Shown here: piece by piece, positions 43,287-50,599 of the stretch | Layout: every line of letters begins with the position of its first letter | Numbering within the stretch: the first letter of the stretch is position 1 | From: Beduini massiliensis | Lineage (GTDB): Bacteria; Bacillota_I; Bacilli_A; Erysipelotrichales; Coprobacillaceae | Reading direction: 5' to 3' | DNA: 64,000 nt | Assembly: GCF_000829905.1 (NCBI RefSeq) | Contig: NZ_CDPP01000006.1 | Span: 310,001 to 374,000 of the forward strand | Program-made: the position numbers and the translations under genes | Notes under the pieces: generated by a model | The model's input: the letters and a program-made list of their open reading frames with translations, nothing else | Told to the model about the DNA's origin: nothing | Database searches by the model: none

Positions 43287-43730
43287 ATGCATCAACTTAC
43301 AAAAGCGTATGAGTTATTGTCTGTGTGGTCAAAGGGAACATCTCTTTATGCCCGTTGGGCAAATCAGTGTGAAATAGGATATCCAGAACTCATAATTCTT
43401 TATGCCCTGCATGCAAAGAACAGACTTACTCAAAAGACAATTACTGAAGAATTTGGGTTGATAAAAGCGACGGTAAGTACAGTAATACGTGATTTGAAGA
43501 AGCGAGGACTTATTGTTCTTGAAGCAAGCAAAGAAGATAAAAGAGAAAAACTGGTTGTTTTTACAGAAGACGGAAAAAAGTATGCGGAAAATATCATACG
43601 GCCATTATTGGAAACAGAAAAACGTATTACAAAAAAAATAGGTGATGAGCGAATGGAACAAATTATAGATACCCTGGATCTTTTTAATATTTTGTTTGAA
43701 AAAGAGCTGAAAGGAGTGCATAAGAAATGA
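43287..43730 (+). CDS. MarR-family transcriptional regulator (element cargo)
   Basis: A 147-residue MarR winged helix protein. The DNA-binding core reads RLTQKTITEEFGLIKATVSTVIRDLKKRGLIVLEASKEDKREK, ending in the wing DKREK(L), with dimerisation helices at both ends. Strong binding site AGGAGGA. It is the first gene of the element cargo and precedes the esterase gene by 90 nt on the same strand. Inference: it autoregulates and controls the esterase in response to a small molecule. The frame is intact although flanking backbone genes are broken, suggesting it is maintained or recently acquired. Confidence 0.9.
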   Translation: MHQLTKAYELLSVWSKGTSLYARWANQCEIGYPELIILYALHAKNRLTQKTITEEFGLIKATVSTVIRDLKKRGLIVLEASKEDKREKLVVFTEDGKKYAENIIRPLLETEKRITKKIGDERMEQIIDTLDLFNILFEKELKGVHKK

Positions 43731-43820
43731 GAGAAAGTATAATAGTGATAGAGACACTCTAATGTTTAAGAGAAATGATATAATGACAAAAAACAAATTG
43801 AAAGAGAAAGGAAATTAGCA

Positions 43821-44651
43821 ATGAAATCAGTTTTACTTATAGGACAATCAAATATGGCAGGACGTGGTTTTTTGAACGAGGTTACGCCGATTTATAATGA
43901 AAACATTTTTATGCTCAGAAATGGCAGATGGCAAATGATGACAGAACCTATCCACTTTGACAGGTCAGTTGCTGGTGTCGGACTGGCGGCTTCCTTTGCA
44001 CAGGCATGGTGTAACGCGAATAAGAATGAACAAATTGGACTTATCCCTTGTGCAGAAGGAGGAAGTTCCATTGATGAATGGAATAAAGAAGGTGCTTTAT
44101 TTCGTCATGCCGTTAGTGAAGCAAAATTCGCTATGGAAAACAGTGAATTGATTGCAATTTTGTGGCATCAAGGAGAAAGTGATGGTCGTAGCGAAAAATA
44201 CAAAAATTATTATCAAAAACTTAATGTTTTAGTTAATTCATTTAGAAAAGAATTGAGAGCTTTGGAAATTCCGTTCATTGTTGGCGGGTTGGGAGATTAT
44301 TTAGGTAAGTCTGGATTTGGAAAAAGTTGTGTAGAGTATGATTTAATTAACAAAGAATTACATAAATATGCAGAAAATAATAAGAATTGTTATTTTGTAA
44401 CGGGGGAAAAATTATACTCTAATCCAGATGGTATTCATATCAATGCGGAGTCTCAAAGAAGATTTGGCATTAGATATTTTAAAGCTTATCAAACCAAATC
44501 CAATATTATCGAGCCATTAGACAATGAAGCGAATATAGTAAAGGAATTGTGTGAAAGAGAATACACTATTGCGGAGAAAAGATACATAACACTAGAACAA
44601 TTCACCTTAGGAAAAGGTTCCATGGAAGAAGTAATGAAATTTTTAAAGTAA
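43821..44651 (+). CDS. SASA-family carbohydrate esterase (sialate O-acetylesterase-like)
   Basis: A 276-residue SGNH-type hydrolase matching the SASA/DUF303 family. The catalytic Ser lies in LLIGQSNMAGRG at residue ~9, the family block AEGGSSIDEWNKEG follows, then ILWHQGESDGRS, and the C-terminal Asp/His pair in NPDGIHINAESQRRFG. Family members deacetylate sialic acids, xylans or related sugars; the substrate here is unknown. There is no signal peptide, so it is probably cytoplasmic. A C-terminal extension of ~60 residues is not part of the family core. It sits in a mobile-element remnant beside a MarR gene. Confidence 0.82.
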   Translation: MKSVLLIGQSNMAGRGFLNEVTPIYNENIFMLRNGRWQMMTEPIHFDRSVAGVGLAASFAQAWCNANKNEQIGLIPCAEGGSSIDEWNKEGALFRHAVSEAKFAMENSELIAILWHQGESDGRSEKYKNYYQKLNVLVNSFRKELRALEIPFIVGGLGDYLGKSGFGKSCVEYDLINKELHKYAENNKNCYFVTGEKLYSNPDGIHINAESQRRFGIRYFKAYQTKSNIIEPLDNEANIVKELCEREYTIAEKRYITLEQFTLGKGSMEEVMKFLK

Positions 44652-44729
44652 AAGATATCTTCCAGTTTATGTAGGAAACAAGCTGAAAACCTCATAAACA
44701 GATGGAGTGATCCACCGTCGTAAAACATA

Positions 44730-44822
44730 TCGCCACGCTAGCTTGCTGGCGAGAGGGCGGTTCACTTTGTTAGTCGGGCGAGCATGCAAGCTTTCTAAGC
44801 CCCCGTTATCTAACAAGGGGGC
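44730..44822 (+). other. Structured noncoding region with an oriT-like hairpin
   Basis: Two strong hairpins lie upstream of the mobT-like fragment: CGCTAGC / GCTGGCG (44736-44742 / 44745-44751) and GCCCCC / GGGGGC (44799-44804 / 44817-44822), the latter enclosing GTTATCTAACAA. In Tn916 and ICEBs1 the nic-site hairpin is a C-run/G-run stem around a CTAACA-containing loop located just upstream of mobT/nicK-type genes; the match of loop and position is from memory and needs alignment. The rest of 44652-45000 has no reading frame. Confidence 0.55.
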
Positions 44823-44958
44823 ATAAAAGACAAGAAACAATAGATGTTAGCAAGCGGAAAATGCTGTATTTATATGGCAAAACCTTATTTTGCAGTAGTG
44901 TTAACTCAGTAGGGGTGGGCGTTAACATTTGCTTAAAAAACTAAATACTGATGTTATA

Positions 44959-44992
44959 AGGCAGTAGATTTTATATCAACTGTCTTTTTTTC
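44959..44992 (+). terminator. Terminator-like hairpin upstream of the mobT fragment
   Basis: Stem GGCAGT / ACTGTC (44960-44965 / 44979-44984) around a 13-nt loop, containing a G-T pair, then a run of seven T residues. Confidence 0.55.
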
Positions 44993-45020
44993 GTACAATG
45001 AAACAGAAAGGAATAATTTA

Positions 45021-45402
45021 ATGAACGATAAAACTTTTATAGAAGAACTGAAGACAAGGCGTGAAGAATACAGAATTACACAAAAAAGGTTTGCCGTGCC
45101 TATGGTATCAGTCGTGAATACTATAACCGCATTGAAAACGCACAGACAAATGCAAGCGAAGAACTAAAAGCAGAGATACAAAGGTAGTTAGAGCGATTAA
45201 ACCTACTAGAGCCTATGTTCATACTGATTAATTATTTCCGTATCCGTTTCCTTACCACAGACCCGTTGACAGTTGTTAAGGATATTTTGCATATCAATTT
45301 CCGACACATTTTCCATGAAGAATACGGACGCTACGGCTATGAGGAACAATACTTGATAGGCAATATTACCGTTCTGGTATCTTCCAACCCGTCATTGGGT
45401 GT
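45021..45402 (+). pseudogene. MobT/Orf20-type relaxase (Rep_trans) fragment, frameshifted
   Basis: Three pieces in different frames read as one protein start: MNDKTFIEELKTRREEYRIT with an XRE-like domain, then after a frameshift near 45097 YGISREYYNRIENAQTN, an in-frame TAG near 45186, then MFILINYFRIRFLTTD and HEEYGRYGYEEQYLIGNITVLVSSNPSLGV. This is the N-terminal ~130 residues of the rolling-circle replication-initiator/relaxase of Tn916-like elements (Orf20/MobT). The remaining ~270 residues, including the catalytic Tyr region, are gone: the sequence joins the recombinase fragment at about 45403. Non-functional. Confidence 0.8.
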
Positions 45403-45843
45403 CCAGAAGAAAAAGTCTTAAAGAAGATACAGAAAGCTGGGAATGCGGAACGGATAAATGTAAAGAAAAAGACGGTATCTGCATTGAAACGGGCAGAAAG
45501 CCGTCAAAAGGAAGTAGACAGGCTGTTCTTGAAAATGTATGTGGACAGAGCCAGTGAGAAGATAACGAAACGAAATTTTGTCATGCTTTCCAGCAAGCAG
45601 ATAGAACTGGAAGAACAGGTAGCAAGCCTAAGAGAAGAAATACGGAAACCAGAACAGGAAACGATAGGTGCGGAGAAGTGGATTGAACTCATCAAAGAAA
45701 ATGCAGTGCCGAAAGAGCTGACGGCAACACTGCTGAATACCATGATTAAAAAAATCCTCATTCATGCACCAGAGATAAACGAGAACGGCGAACGAATACA
45801 GGAAATCGAGATATATTATCGCTTTATCAGAAAAAACGAGTAA
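45403..45843 (+). pseudogene. 3' fragment of a large serine recombinase gene
   Basis: About 146 C-terminal residues, including the coiled-coil segment (LKRAESRQKEVDRLFLKMYVD, then QIELEEQVASLREEI) and the DUF4368-like end (LLNTMIKKILIHAPEINENG, ending in YYRFIRKNE). The catalytic N-terminal domain with its Ser nucleophile and the DNA-binding recombinase domain are missing, having been lost in the deletion that fused this fragment to mobT. The gene ends 27 bases from the right junction, the usual place for such integrases in Tn4451/Tn5397-type elements. No activity is possible, so the element is trapped unless helped in trans. Confidence 0.82.
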
Positions 45844-45870
45844 TAAAACGGGTAATATTTTTAACTAAGG

Positions 45871-46335
45871 GAAATCGGGATTGGCTGTCCCGATATCAGT
45901 TTGCTTCCCTCATTAGCCACTCTGTTTAGCGTGAGTGTTGAAGATATTCTTGCCGGAGAACTTTCATCCAACAACTCAGACGGAGGAAATATGAAACGAA
46001 TTAAATTTTATGTATGTCCCACTTGCGGCAATATTATCTATTCTATGAATCCTATTGATATTGCCTGCTGCGGACGTAAACTTGAACCTTTGGAACCAAA
46101 TAACCCCAATGACTCACATCTTTTAAATATTACTGAAAGTGACGGTGAAGATTATATTACTTTTGATCACCCTATGACAAAAGAGCATTTTATTTCTTTC
46201 GTCGCTCAAGTCATGTATGAGCGAGTAATACTCGTTAAACTATATCCTGAACAATCAGGAGCATTACGAATACCAAGAAAAAGAGGAAGCAAGCTTTATT
46301 ATTATTGCACTCAAGAGGGTTTATTTATGATTTAA
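45871..46335 (+). pseudogene. 3' part of the split XRE/zinc-ribbon regulator gene
   Basis: 155 codons (including stop) continue the frame broken at 43021: E-I-G-I-G-C-P-D-I-S-L-L-P completes the helix-turn-helix, followed by VEDILAGEL. A zinc-ribbon-like domain follows with CPTCGNIIYS and the CC pair in DIACCGRKLEPL. The end EHFISFVAQVMYERVILVKLYPEQ and YYYCTQEGLFMI is shared with a common Bacillota XRE/desulfoferrodoxin-like family of unknown role. An internal TTG at 45901 could give a fragment, but no binding site is visible. Joined, the host protein had 192 residues. Confidence 0.9.
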
Positions 46336-46356
46336 GATCCTGCGGGATCTTTTTTC
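46334..46356 (+). terminator. Terminator of the split XRE gene
   Basis: 7-bp stem AAGATCC / GGATCTT (46334-46340 / 46345-46351) with a 4-nt loop and T run, starting in the stop codon. Confidence 0.85.
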
Positions 46357-46362
46357 TATATC

Positions 46363-46385
46363 AAAAAAGATAGGCTTCCCTATCT
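46363..46385 (-). terminator. Terminator of the DUF1893 gene
   Basis: Minus-strand 7-bp stem AGATAGG / CCTATCT (plus 46379-46385 / 46368-46374) with a 4-nt loop and six T residues. Confidence 0.8.
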
Positions 46386-46414
46386 CATTTTTCTTTTTAT
46401 AAGAAATAGCATCA

Positions 46415-46858
46415 CTAAGCCGTCAATTTCCACATCAACGAATGCATAGACTGACTTAGATGTTGAACAATAATTTTAAATCCTTCATCAAGATCATCAA
46501 TTGCCAACAAATCCTCTTCCATTGAGCAGATACGATCTTTACAAATATTTTCTATATAATCCACCTCATGATCATATGTATAGCAAATGTGATAACGATC
46601 TAAGATTTCCTTAGCCGGGCGGCTGATGATATGTGCATGTAAATATTGAATACGGCTTCTGGCAAGTAAGATTGCCGTTGCTTTTCCTACGCGACATTCT
46701 AAAATAACAGCATCTTTAAAATAATCGCGATGCTTCACCGCTTTATATAAGATCGGCGTTGTTCCACTATCATTCGCCGTATACAGATAATCCTGTGAAC
46801 TCGCTACAAAAGAGTAGTGATTTTTTCTTTGCATTTCTTTTAATTCTTCAATGGTCAT
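46415..46858 (-). CDS. DUF1893 domain protein
   Basis: A 147-residue cytoplasmic protein resembling DUF1893: DYLYTANDSGTTPIL, the glycine/alanine stretch ECRVGKATAILLARS, SRPAKEILDRYHICYTYDHEVDYI, the ending ICSMEEDLLAIDDLDEGFKII. The family has a cytidine-deaminase-like fold without a proven activity; here the metal-binding pattern is not obvious. The start at 46858 follows GGAGGGA rather than an upstream Met in the longer frame. It is monocistronic. Confidence 0.75.
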   Translation of the reverse strand: MTIEELKEMQRKNHYSFVASSQDYLYTANDSGTTPILYKAVKHRDYFKDAVILECRVGKATAILLARSRIQYLHAHIISRPAKEILDRYHICYTYDHEVDYIENICKDRICSMEEDLLAIDDLDEGFKIIVQHLSQSMHSLMWKLTA

Positions 46859-46950
46859 ATGAATCCCTCCAATCGAATGTCTATTGAATGAACAACTATA
46901 GCTTATCACTTGGAGTTAACTCTAAGTCAAGGGGTTTTTAACACTTTTGC

Positions 46951-46980
46951 AAAAAAAGTAAAAGCATAACGCCTTTACTC
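46951..46980 (-). terminator. Terminator of the RimJ-like GNAT gene
   Basis: Minus-strand stem AGTAAAGGC / GCTTTTACT (plus 46971-46979 / 46957-46965) with one mismatch, followed by seven T residues; it overlaps the stop codon. Confidence 0.7.
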
Positions 46981-47499
46981 TTTCCCCCATTCTTCTTTTA
47001 AGATGGCATATTTTAAAGTATCCTGCCATATCGGATTCCCATTTTCATCTTTGAAAAACCAAATGTTTTTGATATGATGTGCCTCTCGACGCATATTCAA
47101 TCGTTCCATCAGTTTCCATGAAGCCGTATTTTCCGGATTACACATCGCAAGTACGCGATGTGCCCCCTGATTAAGAAACGCATCATCAATCAGGGCTTTG
47201 GCAGCTTCTGTTGCATATCCTCTCCCTTGGAAATTTTGGTTAAACACATACCCTAATTCCCATGTATCAAAGTCTTGCTTTTCAAAATATATATTACCGA
47301 TTAGTTTTCCGCTCTCCTGTAAGCAAACCGCCCAGAATGCTGGATTATCAGATCGTTTAATCGCTTCTTTTTTTGCCTTTTCCAAGGTAAAGACATCATA
47401 GGGTTCATATTTTACCACCTCTGCCTGTGATAAATACTCATATAAGTCCTGACCATCTGCCGGCGTAAATGCTCTTAAAATTAATCTTTCTGTTTTCAT
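46975..47499 (-). CDS. GNAT acetyltransferase, RimJ/RimL type
   Basis: A 174-residue acetyltransferase of the RimJ/RimL/Acetyltransf_3 group. It begins ETERLILR-like (KTERLILRAFTPAD), then IGNIYFEKQ, the acetyl-CoA loop NQNFQGRGYATEAAKALID, and NPENTASWKLMERLNMRREAH, which is the standard C-terminal motif. Members acetylate ribosomal-protein N-termini or small molecules; the target is unknown. It is monocistronic, between two terminators on the minus strand. Confidence 0.92.
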   Translation of the reverse strand: MKTERLILRAFTPADGQDLYEYLSQAEVVKYEPYDVFTLEKAKKEAIKRSDNPAFWAVCLQESGKLIGNIYFEKQDFDTWELGYVFNQNFQGRGYATEAAKALIDDAFLNQGAHRVLAMCNPENTASWKLMERLNMRREAHHIKNIWFFKDENGNPIWQDTLKYAILKEEWGKE

Positions 47500-47550
47500 A
47501 TCATACCTTCTTTCTCCCCATTTACACCATTATAGCATAAATAGCTCATA

Positions 47551-47577
47551 TAAAAAAAGACCCGCTTAGTGGTCTCC
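47551..47577 (-). terminator. Terminator of the SDR gene
   Basis: Minus-strand 5-bp stem AGACC / GGTCT (plus 47571-47575 / 47558-47562) with an 8-nt loop and seven T residues. Confidence 0.75.
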
Positions 47578-48401
47578 TAATAGTCTGATTTTGAGCTAAT
47601 CGTTTTAAAATCTTCGATTTCCTTTAGTCTTTCCTGCAATGCTTCTGAAACGATTCTGACCGCATCACTTCCCAATAATAATCTAAATGGATAATCATCA
47701 CGTTCAATCGTTTCAACAATAATTTCTCCGCCTTTCATTGGATCGCCCGGCTGATTTTTCATATTCACCACATTTTCTTTACGTGTTTTGCCGGCAGTTT
47801 CAGCGTAATCTTCAATCTTCTTTTCTGTTCCTTTCAATGAAGTATCATAGAAATGTGTTCTGAATGATCCCGGCTCAACGATCATGACTTTAATCCCTAA
47901 TGGTTTCAATTCTTTTGCCAATCCATCGGTCATCAGTTCCAAAGCGGCTTTGCTTGCGGCATAATATCCAGAACCAACCCCTGATCGAACCGCGGCAATA
48001 GAAGATACATTGACAATAGCTCCGCTTTTATTTGCTCTCATCGTTGGCAATACTTCCTTAATCAATTCAATCGGTCCAAAAAAATTTGTACTGAACAATT
48101 GATCGACTCCGTCAATTTCGCCTTCTTCTACTGAAGAACGATACCCATATCCCGCATTATTGATTAAAACATCAATCGTACCAAACTTTGCCAATGCTTC
48201 TTTAACGGCATTTGTAATACTTTCTCTATCGGTCACATCTAAAGCAACCACATAAGCTGTATTGGGGTATTCTTTCACTAAATCAGCAAGCTTTTTTGGA
48301 TTTCGGGCTGTCACCACGGCTTGATCTCCTTTTTTTAATACTGCTTTCGCGATGCCTTCCCCGATTCCACTTGAACATCCCGTAATTAACCATGTTTTCA
48401 T
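47577..48401 (-). CDS. Short-chain dehydrogenase/reductase (classical SDR)
   Basis: A 274-residue oxidoreductase. The NAD(P)-binding TGCSSGIGEGIAKA, the NNAG motif (LINNAGYGYRSS), the catalytic Ser in NVSSIAAVRSG, and the YxxxK pair in YYAASKAALE are all present. Classical SDR of the COG0300/YkvO-like type acting on alcohols or ketones; substrate unknown. Start preceded by AAGGAGGAA. It is monocistronic with its own terminator. Confidence 0.92.
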   Translation of the reverse strand: MKTWLITGCSSGIGEGIAKAVLKKGDQAVVTARNPKKLADLVKEYPNTAYVVALDVTDRESITNAVKEALAKFGTIDVLINNAGYGYRSSVEEGEIDGVDQLFSTNFFGPIELIKEVLPTMRANKSGAIVNVSSIAAVRSGVGSGYYAASKAALELMTDGLAKELKPLGIKVMIVEPGSFRTHFYDTSLKGTEKKIEDYAETAGKTRKENVVNMKNQPGDPMKGGEIIVETIERDDYPFRLLLGSDAVRIVSEALQERLKEIEDFKTISSKSDY

Positions 48402-48568
48402 ACTTATTCCTCCTTGTTATCTCTTTCACACTTCCAGTATAGCGTTTGGAGTACACTCTAAGGCAATAAGAAAAACAAATTTTTTTAAAACTCTTAAATT
48501 TAATTAAAAAATAAACATATCCCTATAAATTATATTATAATGAAATCAAGAATAAAGGAGGAGGCAAA

Positions 48569-49669
48569 ATGAGTTTTATATACGATATGGTGATAGTCAT
48601 GGAAATTATTCTCATGAACTTATATATTTTCAAAAAGAATGTGAAAGCAAAGTATTCAATGACATTTATTATTTTTATTTTGCTTTTATATACGGTTGGA
48701 CTCATTGCAATAGGCGTGACAGCAATTAAAGCCTTGGGTATCTATGGAAACGGAAATGGTTTATTTACGATGATGGGTTTTTTCTATTTGCTCCCCCTGC
48801 ACTATTTATTTGAAGGATCATCACTCAGACATTTCTTTATCATCTGTTTTGCTTGGATCTATACCTTATCCATATTTTCCGTTTCGGTACAATTCGGTTA
48901 TATCTTCCAACAATATGGTTTGTCTTTTGCGGCGATGATTACCCAAAGTCTTTTGTTTTCGCTAACGTTTTACTTTGTCGATTATTTTGTACGCCATTTC
49001 TATATTTTGATCCTCCAATGCAAAGAAATCAGCATTCAAAAATATCTTAGTCGGACAAGTTTTCTTTGGTTTCTTACTATCTTCATTATAAATATGCATT
49101 TCATCTTCGATCAAAATAAATATTTAAAAATACTGTCTATCTTAATCTTAATTATTAATGTGGTCTTTAATTACTTATTAATCTATGAAATTTTAATTAA
49201 ACGTAAAGAAATTGGTTCATTAGAGGATCTGGTGGCTAAAGATTCTTTAACGAATCTGGGAAGCAGAATAAAATTTACCAGTGTTATTGAAGAAATGATT
49301 CAAAAGGGTCAGCCTTTCCATCTTATTTTTATGGATCTCAATCAGTTTAAGGATATCAATGATTGTTATGGACATATCACTGGAGATCATTATTTAAAAG
49401 AGTTTGCCAGACAACTCACTTTGATCGCAAAAAATGATCTTGCCTTTCGTATTTCCGGTGATGAATTTATATTACTTAGTCATCAATCTGATATTGAAGA
49501 TACCCTTGAAAAAATTTTGAATATTAATTTTTGTTTGAAAAGTCCTATGGTTAAATTTAATGGCGTAAGCTGTGGGTTGGTTCATTTCCCTGAAGATGGT
49601 CAGGAAATGGATGAACTTGTCTATTTAGCTGATCAAAACATGTATAAAATGAAACCAAAAAAGTCCTAA
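48569..49669 (+). CDS. Membrane-bound diguanylate cyclase-like GGDEF protein
   Basis: A 366-residue protein. The first ~210 residues hold six to seven hydrophobic helices (a membrane sensor of unknown ligand). The C-terminal ~150 residues are a GGDEF domain: DSLTNLGSRIKFT, FMDLNQFKDINDCYGHITGDHYLKEFA, and the active-site loop as SGDEF in FRISGDEFILLS. SGDEF occurs in some active cyclases, so it may make cyclic di-GMP; no RxxD inhibitory site is evident. No EAL phosphodiesterase lies nearby. A TATAAT at 48536-48541 and AAGGAGGAGG precede the start. Confidence 0.9.
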   Translation: MSFIYDMVIVMEIILMNLYIFKKNVKAKYSMTFIIFILLLYTVGLIAIGVTAIKALGIYGNGNGLFTMMGFFYLLPLHYLFEGSSLRHFFIICFAWIYTLSIFSVSVQFGYIFQQYGLSFAAMITQSLLFSLTFYFVDYFVRHFYILILQCKEISIQKYLSRTSFLWFLTIFIINMHFIFDQNKYLKILSILILIINVVFNYLLIYEILIKRKEIGSLEDLVAKDSLTNLGSRIKFTSVIEEMIQKGQPFHLIFMDLNQFKDINDCYGHITGDHYLKEFARQLTLIAKNDLAFRISGDEFILLSHQSDIEDTLEKILNINFCLKSPMVKFNGVSCGLVHFPEDGQEMDELVYLADQNMYKMKPKKS

Positions 49670-49672
49670 AAT

Positions 49673-49707
49673 AAAAGCGGAGAGCGTTTCGTTTCTCCGC
49701 TTTTATG
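49673..49707. terminator. Bidirectional terminator between the GGDEF and VanZ genes
   Basis: Perfect 11-bp stem AAAAGCGGAGA / TCTCCGCTTTT (49673-49683 / 49694-49704) with a 10-nt loop. Confidence 0.9.
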
Positions 49708-49717
49708 TTTATCCTCA

Positions 49718-50344
49718 TTAACTTATAAATACTGTGACAAAGGCTGTCATGATGATCAAGAGCGGCAATCGCTGAACTGCCTTACTATCAAATATCGGGG
49801 TCTCTTTTACACCTAATTTTAAAACCATTTGATAACAAAAGAACCCAAGCAAAGCCCCAAAGGTGTTCGCAATCAAATCATTGATATCGGTTGCCCTATA
49901 CAGGGTAAACAACTGGCTTAATTCGATTGCCAGAGATAAACCAAATCCCAATGCAACGCTATACTTCATTTTATTAAACGATTGGCTGACAAGCGGACAA
50001 AGAAATCCCAATGGTATAAAACAAAAAATATTTAAAATAAATTCCAAACTAACACCGCCAACCAACGTAATTAAATTAATATTAGGATTAAACACAGACT
50101 CTCCTAAACCGATAACACGTATGATTTCACTGATGGTTGGGATACCCACGACATTTTCTAAAACAATACATAAATAATAAAACAATAAAAATGAAGCAAT
50201 AACGATCTGTCTTATCGGTCGTTTATTCTCTTTCTTAAACAGCCAAAACAACATTGCAGTCATCAATATAAATCCGATGATAAAAATTGGCTTTAATCGC
50301 AGTATATCCATGACAGCTTCAAAAATAGTTAACTGACTTTCCAT
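49718..50344 (-). CDS. VanZ family membrane protein (second)
   Basis: A 208-residue protein with five hydrophobic segments and the VanZ core: NIFCFIPLGFLCPLVS, then FGLSLAIELSQLFTLYRATDINDLIANTFGALLGFFCY, the latter with the conserved E-x-x-Q...D-x-N-D...N-x-x-G pattern. Its role is unknown, as for most chromosomal members. The start at 50344 is chosen (AGGTGG upstream); an in-frame GTG five codons earlier is possible. Monocistronic and convergent with the GGDEF gene. Confidence 0.85.
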   Translation of the reverse strand: MESQLTIFEAVMDILRLKPIFIIGFILMTAMLFWLFKKENKRPIRQIVIASFLLFYYLCIVLENVVGIPTISEIIRVIGLGESVFNPNINLITLVGGVSLEFILNIFCFIPLGFLCPLVSQSFNKMKYSVALGFGLSLAIELSQLFTLYRATDINDLIANTFGALLGFFCYQMVLKLGVKETPIFDSKAVQRLPLLIIMTAFVTVFIS

Positions 50345-50562
50345 AGTTTTTATTTCCACCTACCTTGCTTACAGGATACAATAAAAGCCTTAAATTAAAG
50401 TCAAATTATATGAAAACATTTCTTAATATTTATGAAGCTTCTTTAAGCAATGACGAAGTTTTTCAAAAGAATAACAGTAACCTACGCTCGCCTCCATTCG
50501 ATTGACAGCTTACACCTTCAGATGCTTTTAATTAATAGAATCAAAATAACTTTCTTTACTAA

Positions 50563-50592
50563 AGCAAAAAACTCTACTGCGACGTAGAGTTC
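50563..50592 (-). terminator. Terminator of the leu-ilv operon
   Basis: Minus-strand 8-bp stem AACTCTAC / GTAGAGTT (plus 50584-50591 / 50570-50577), 6-nt loop, then T residues. The rest of the gap 50345-50562 shows no further feature. Confidence 0.88.
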
Positions 50593-50599
50593 ATTTTAT

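Larger units (their letters stand above)
43022..45870 (+). mobile_element. Decayed integrative element (2849 bp) of the large serine recombinase type
   Basis: The boundaries are set by the split host gene: codons up to TGG at 43019-43021 join exactly to GAA at 45871. Only GG is duplicated (43020-43021 and 45869-45870), as expected for the dinucleotide crossover of large serine recombinases and unlike DDE transposons. Contents in order: terminator hairpin, promoter, marR-type gene, SASA esterase gene, structured noncoding region with an oriT-like hairpin, frameshifted mobT-type relaxase fragment, recombinase 3' end. It is best read as a Tn916/Tn1549-superfamily conjugative element that lost most of its backbone by internal deletion. 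Confidence 0.85.

Noticed and set aside
43022-45870. Interpretation as an insertion sequence with a DDE transposase
   Set aside because: No terminal inverted repeats, no target duplication beyond GG, and no transposase frame; the recombinase fragment is of the large serine type.
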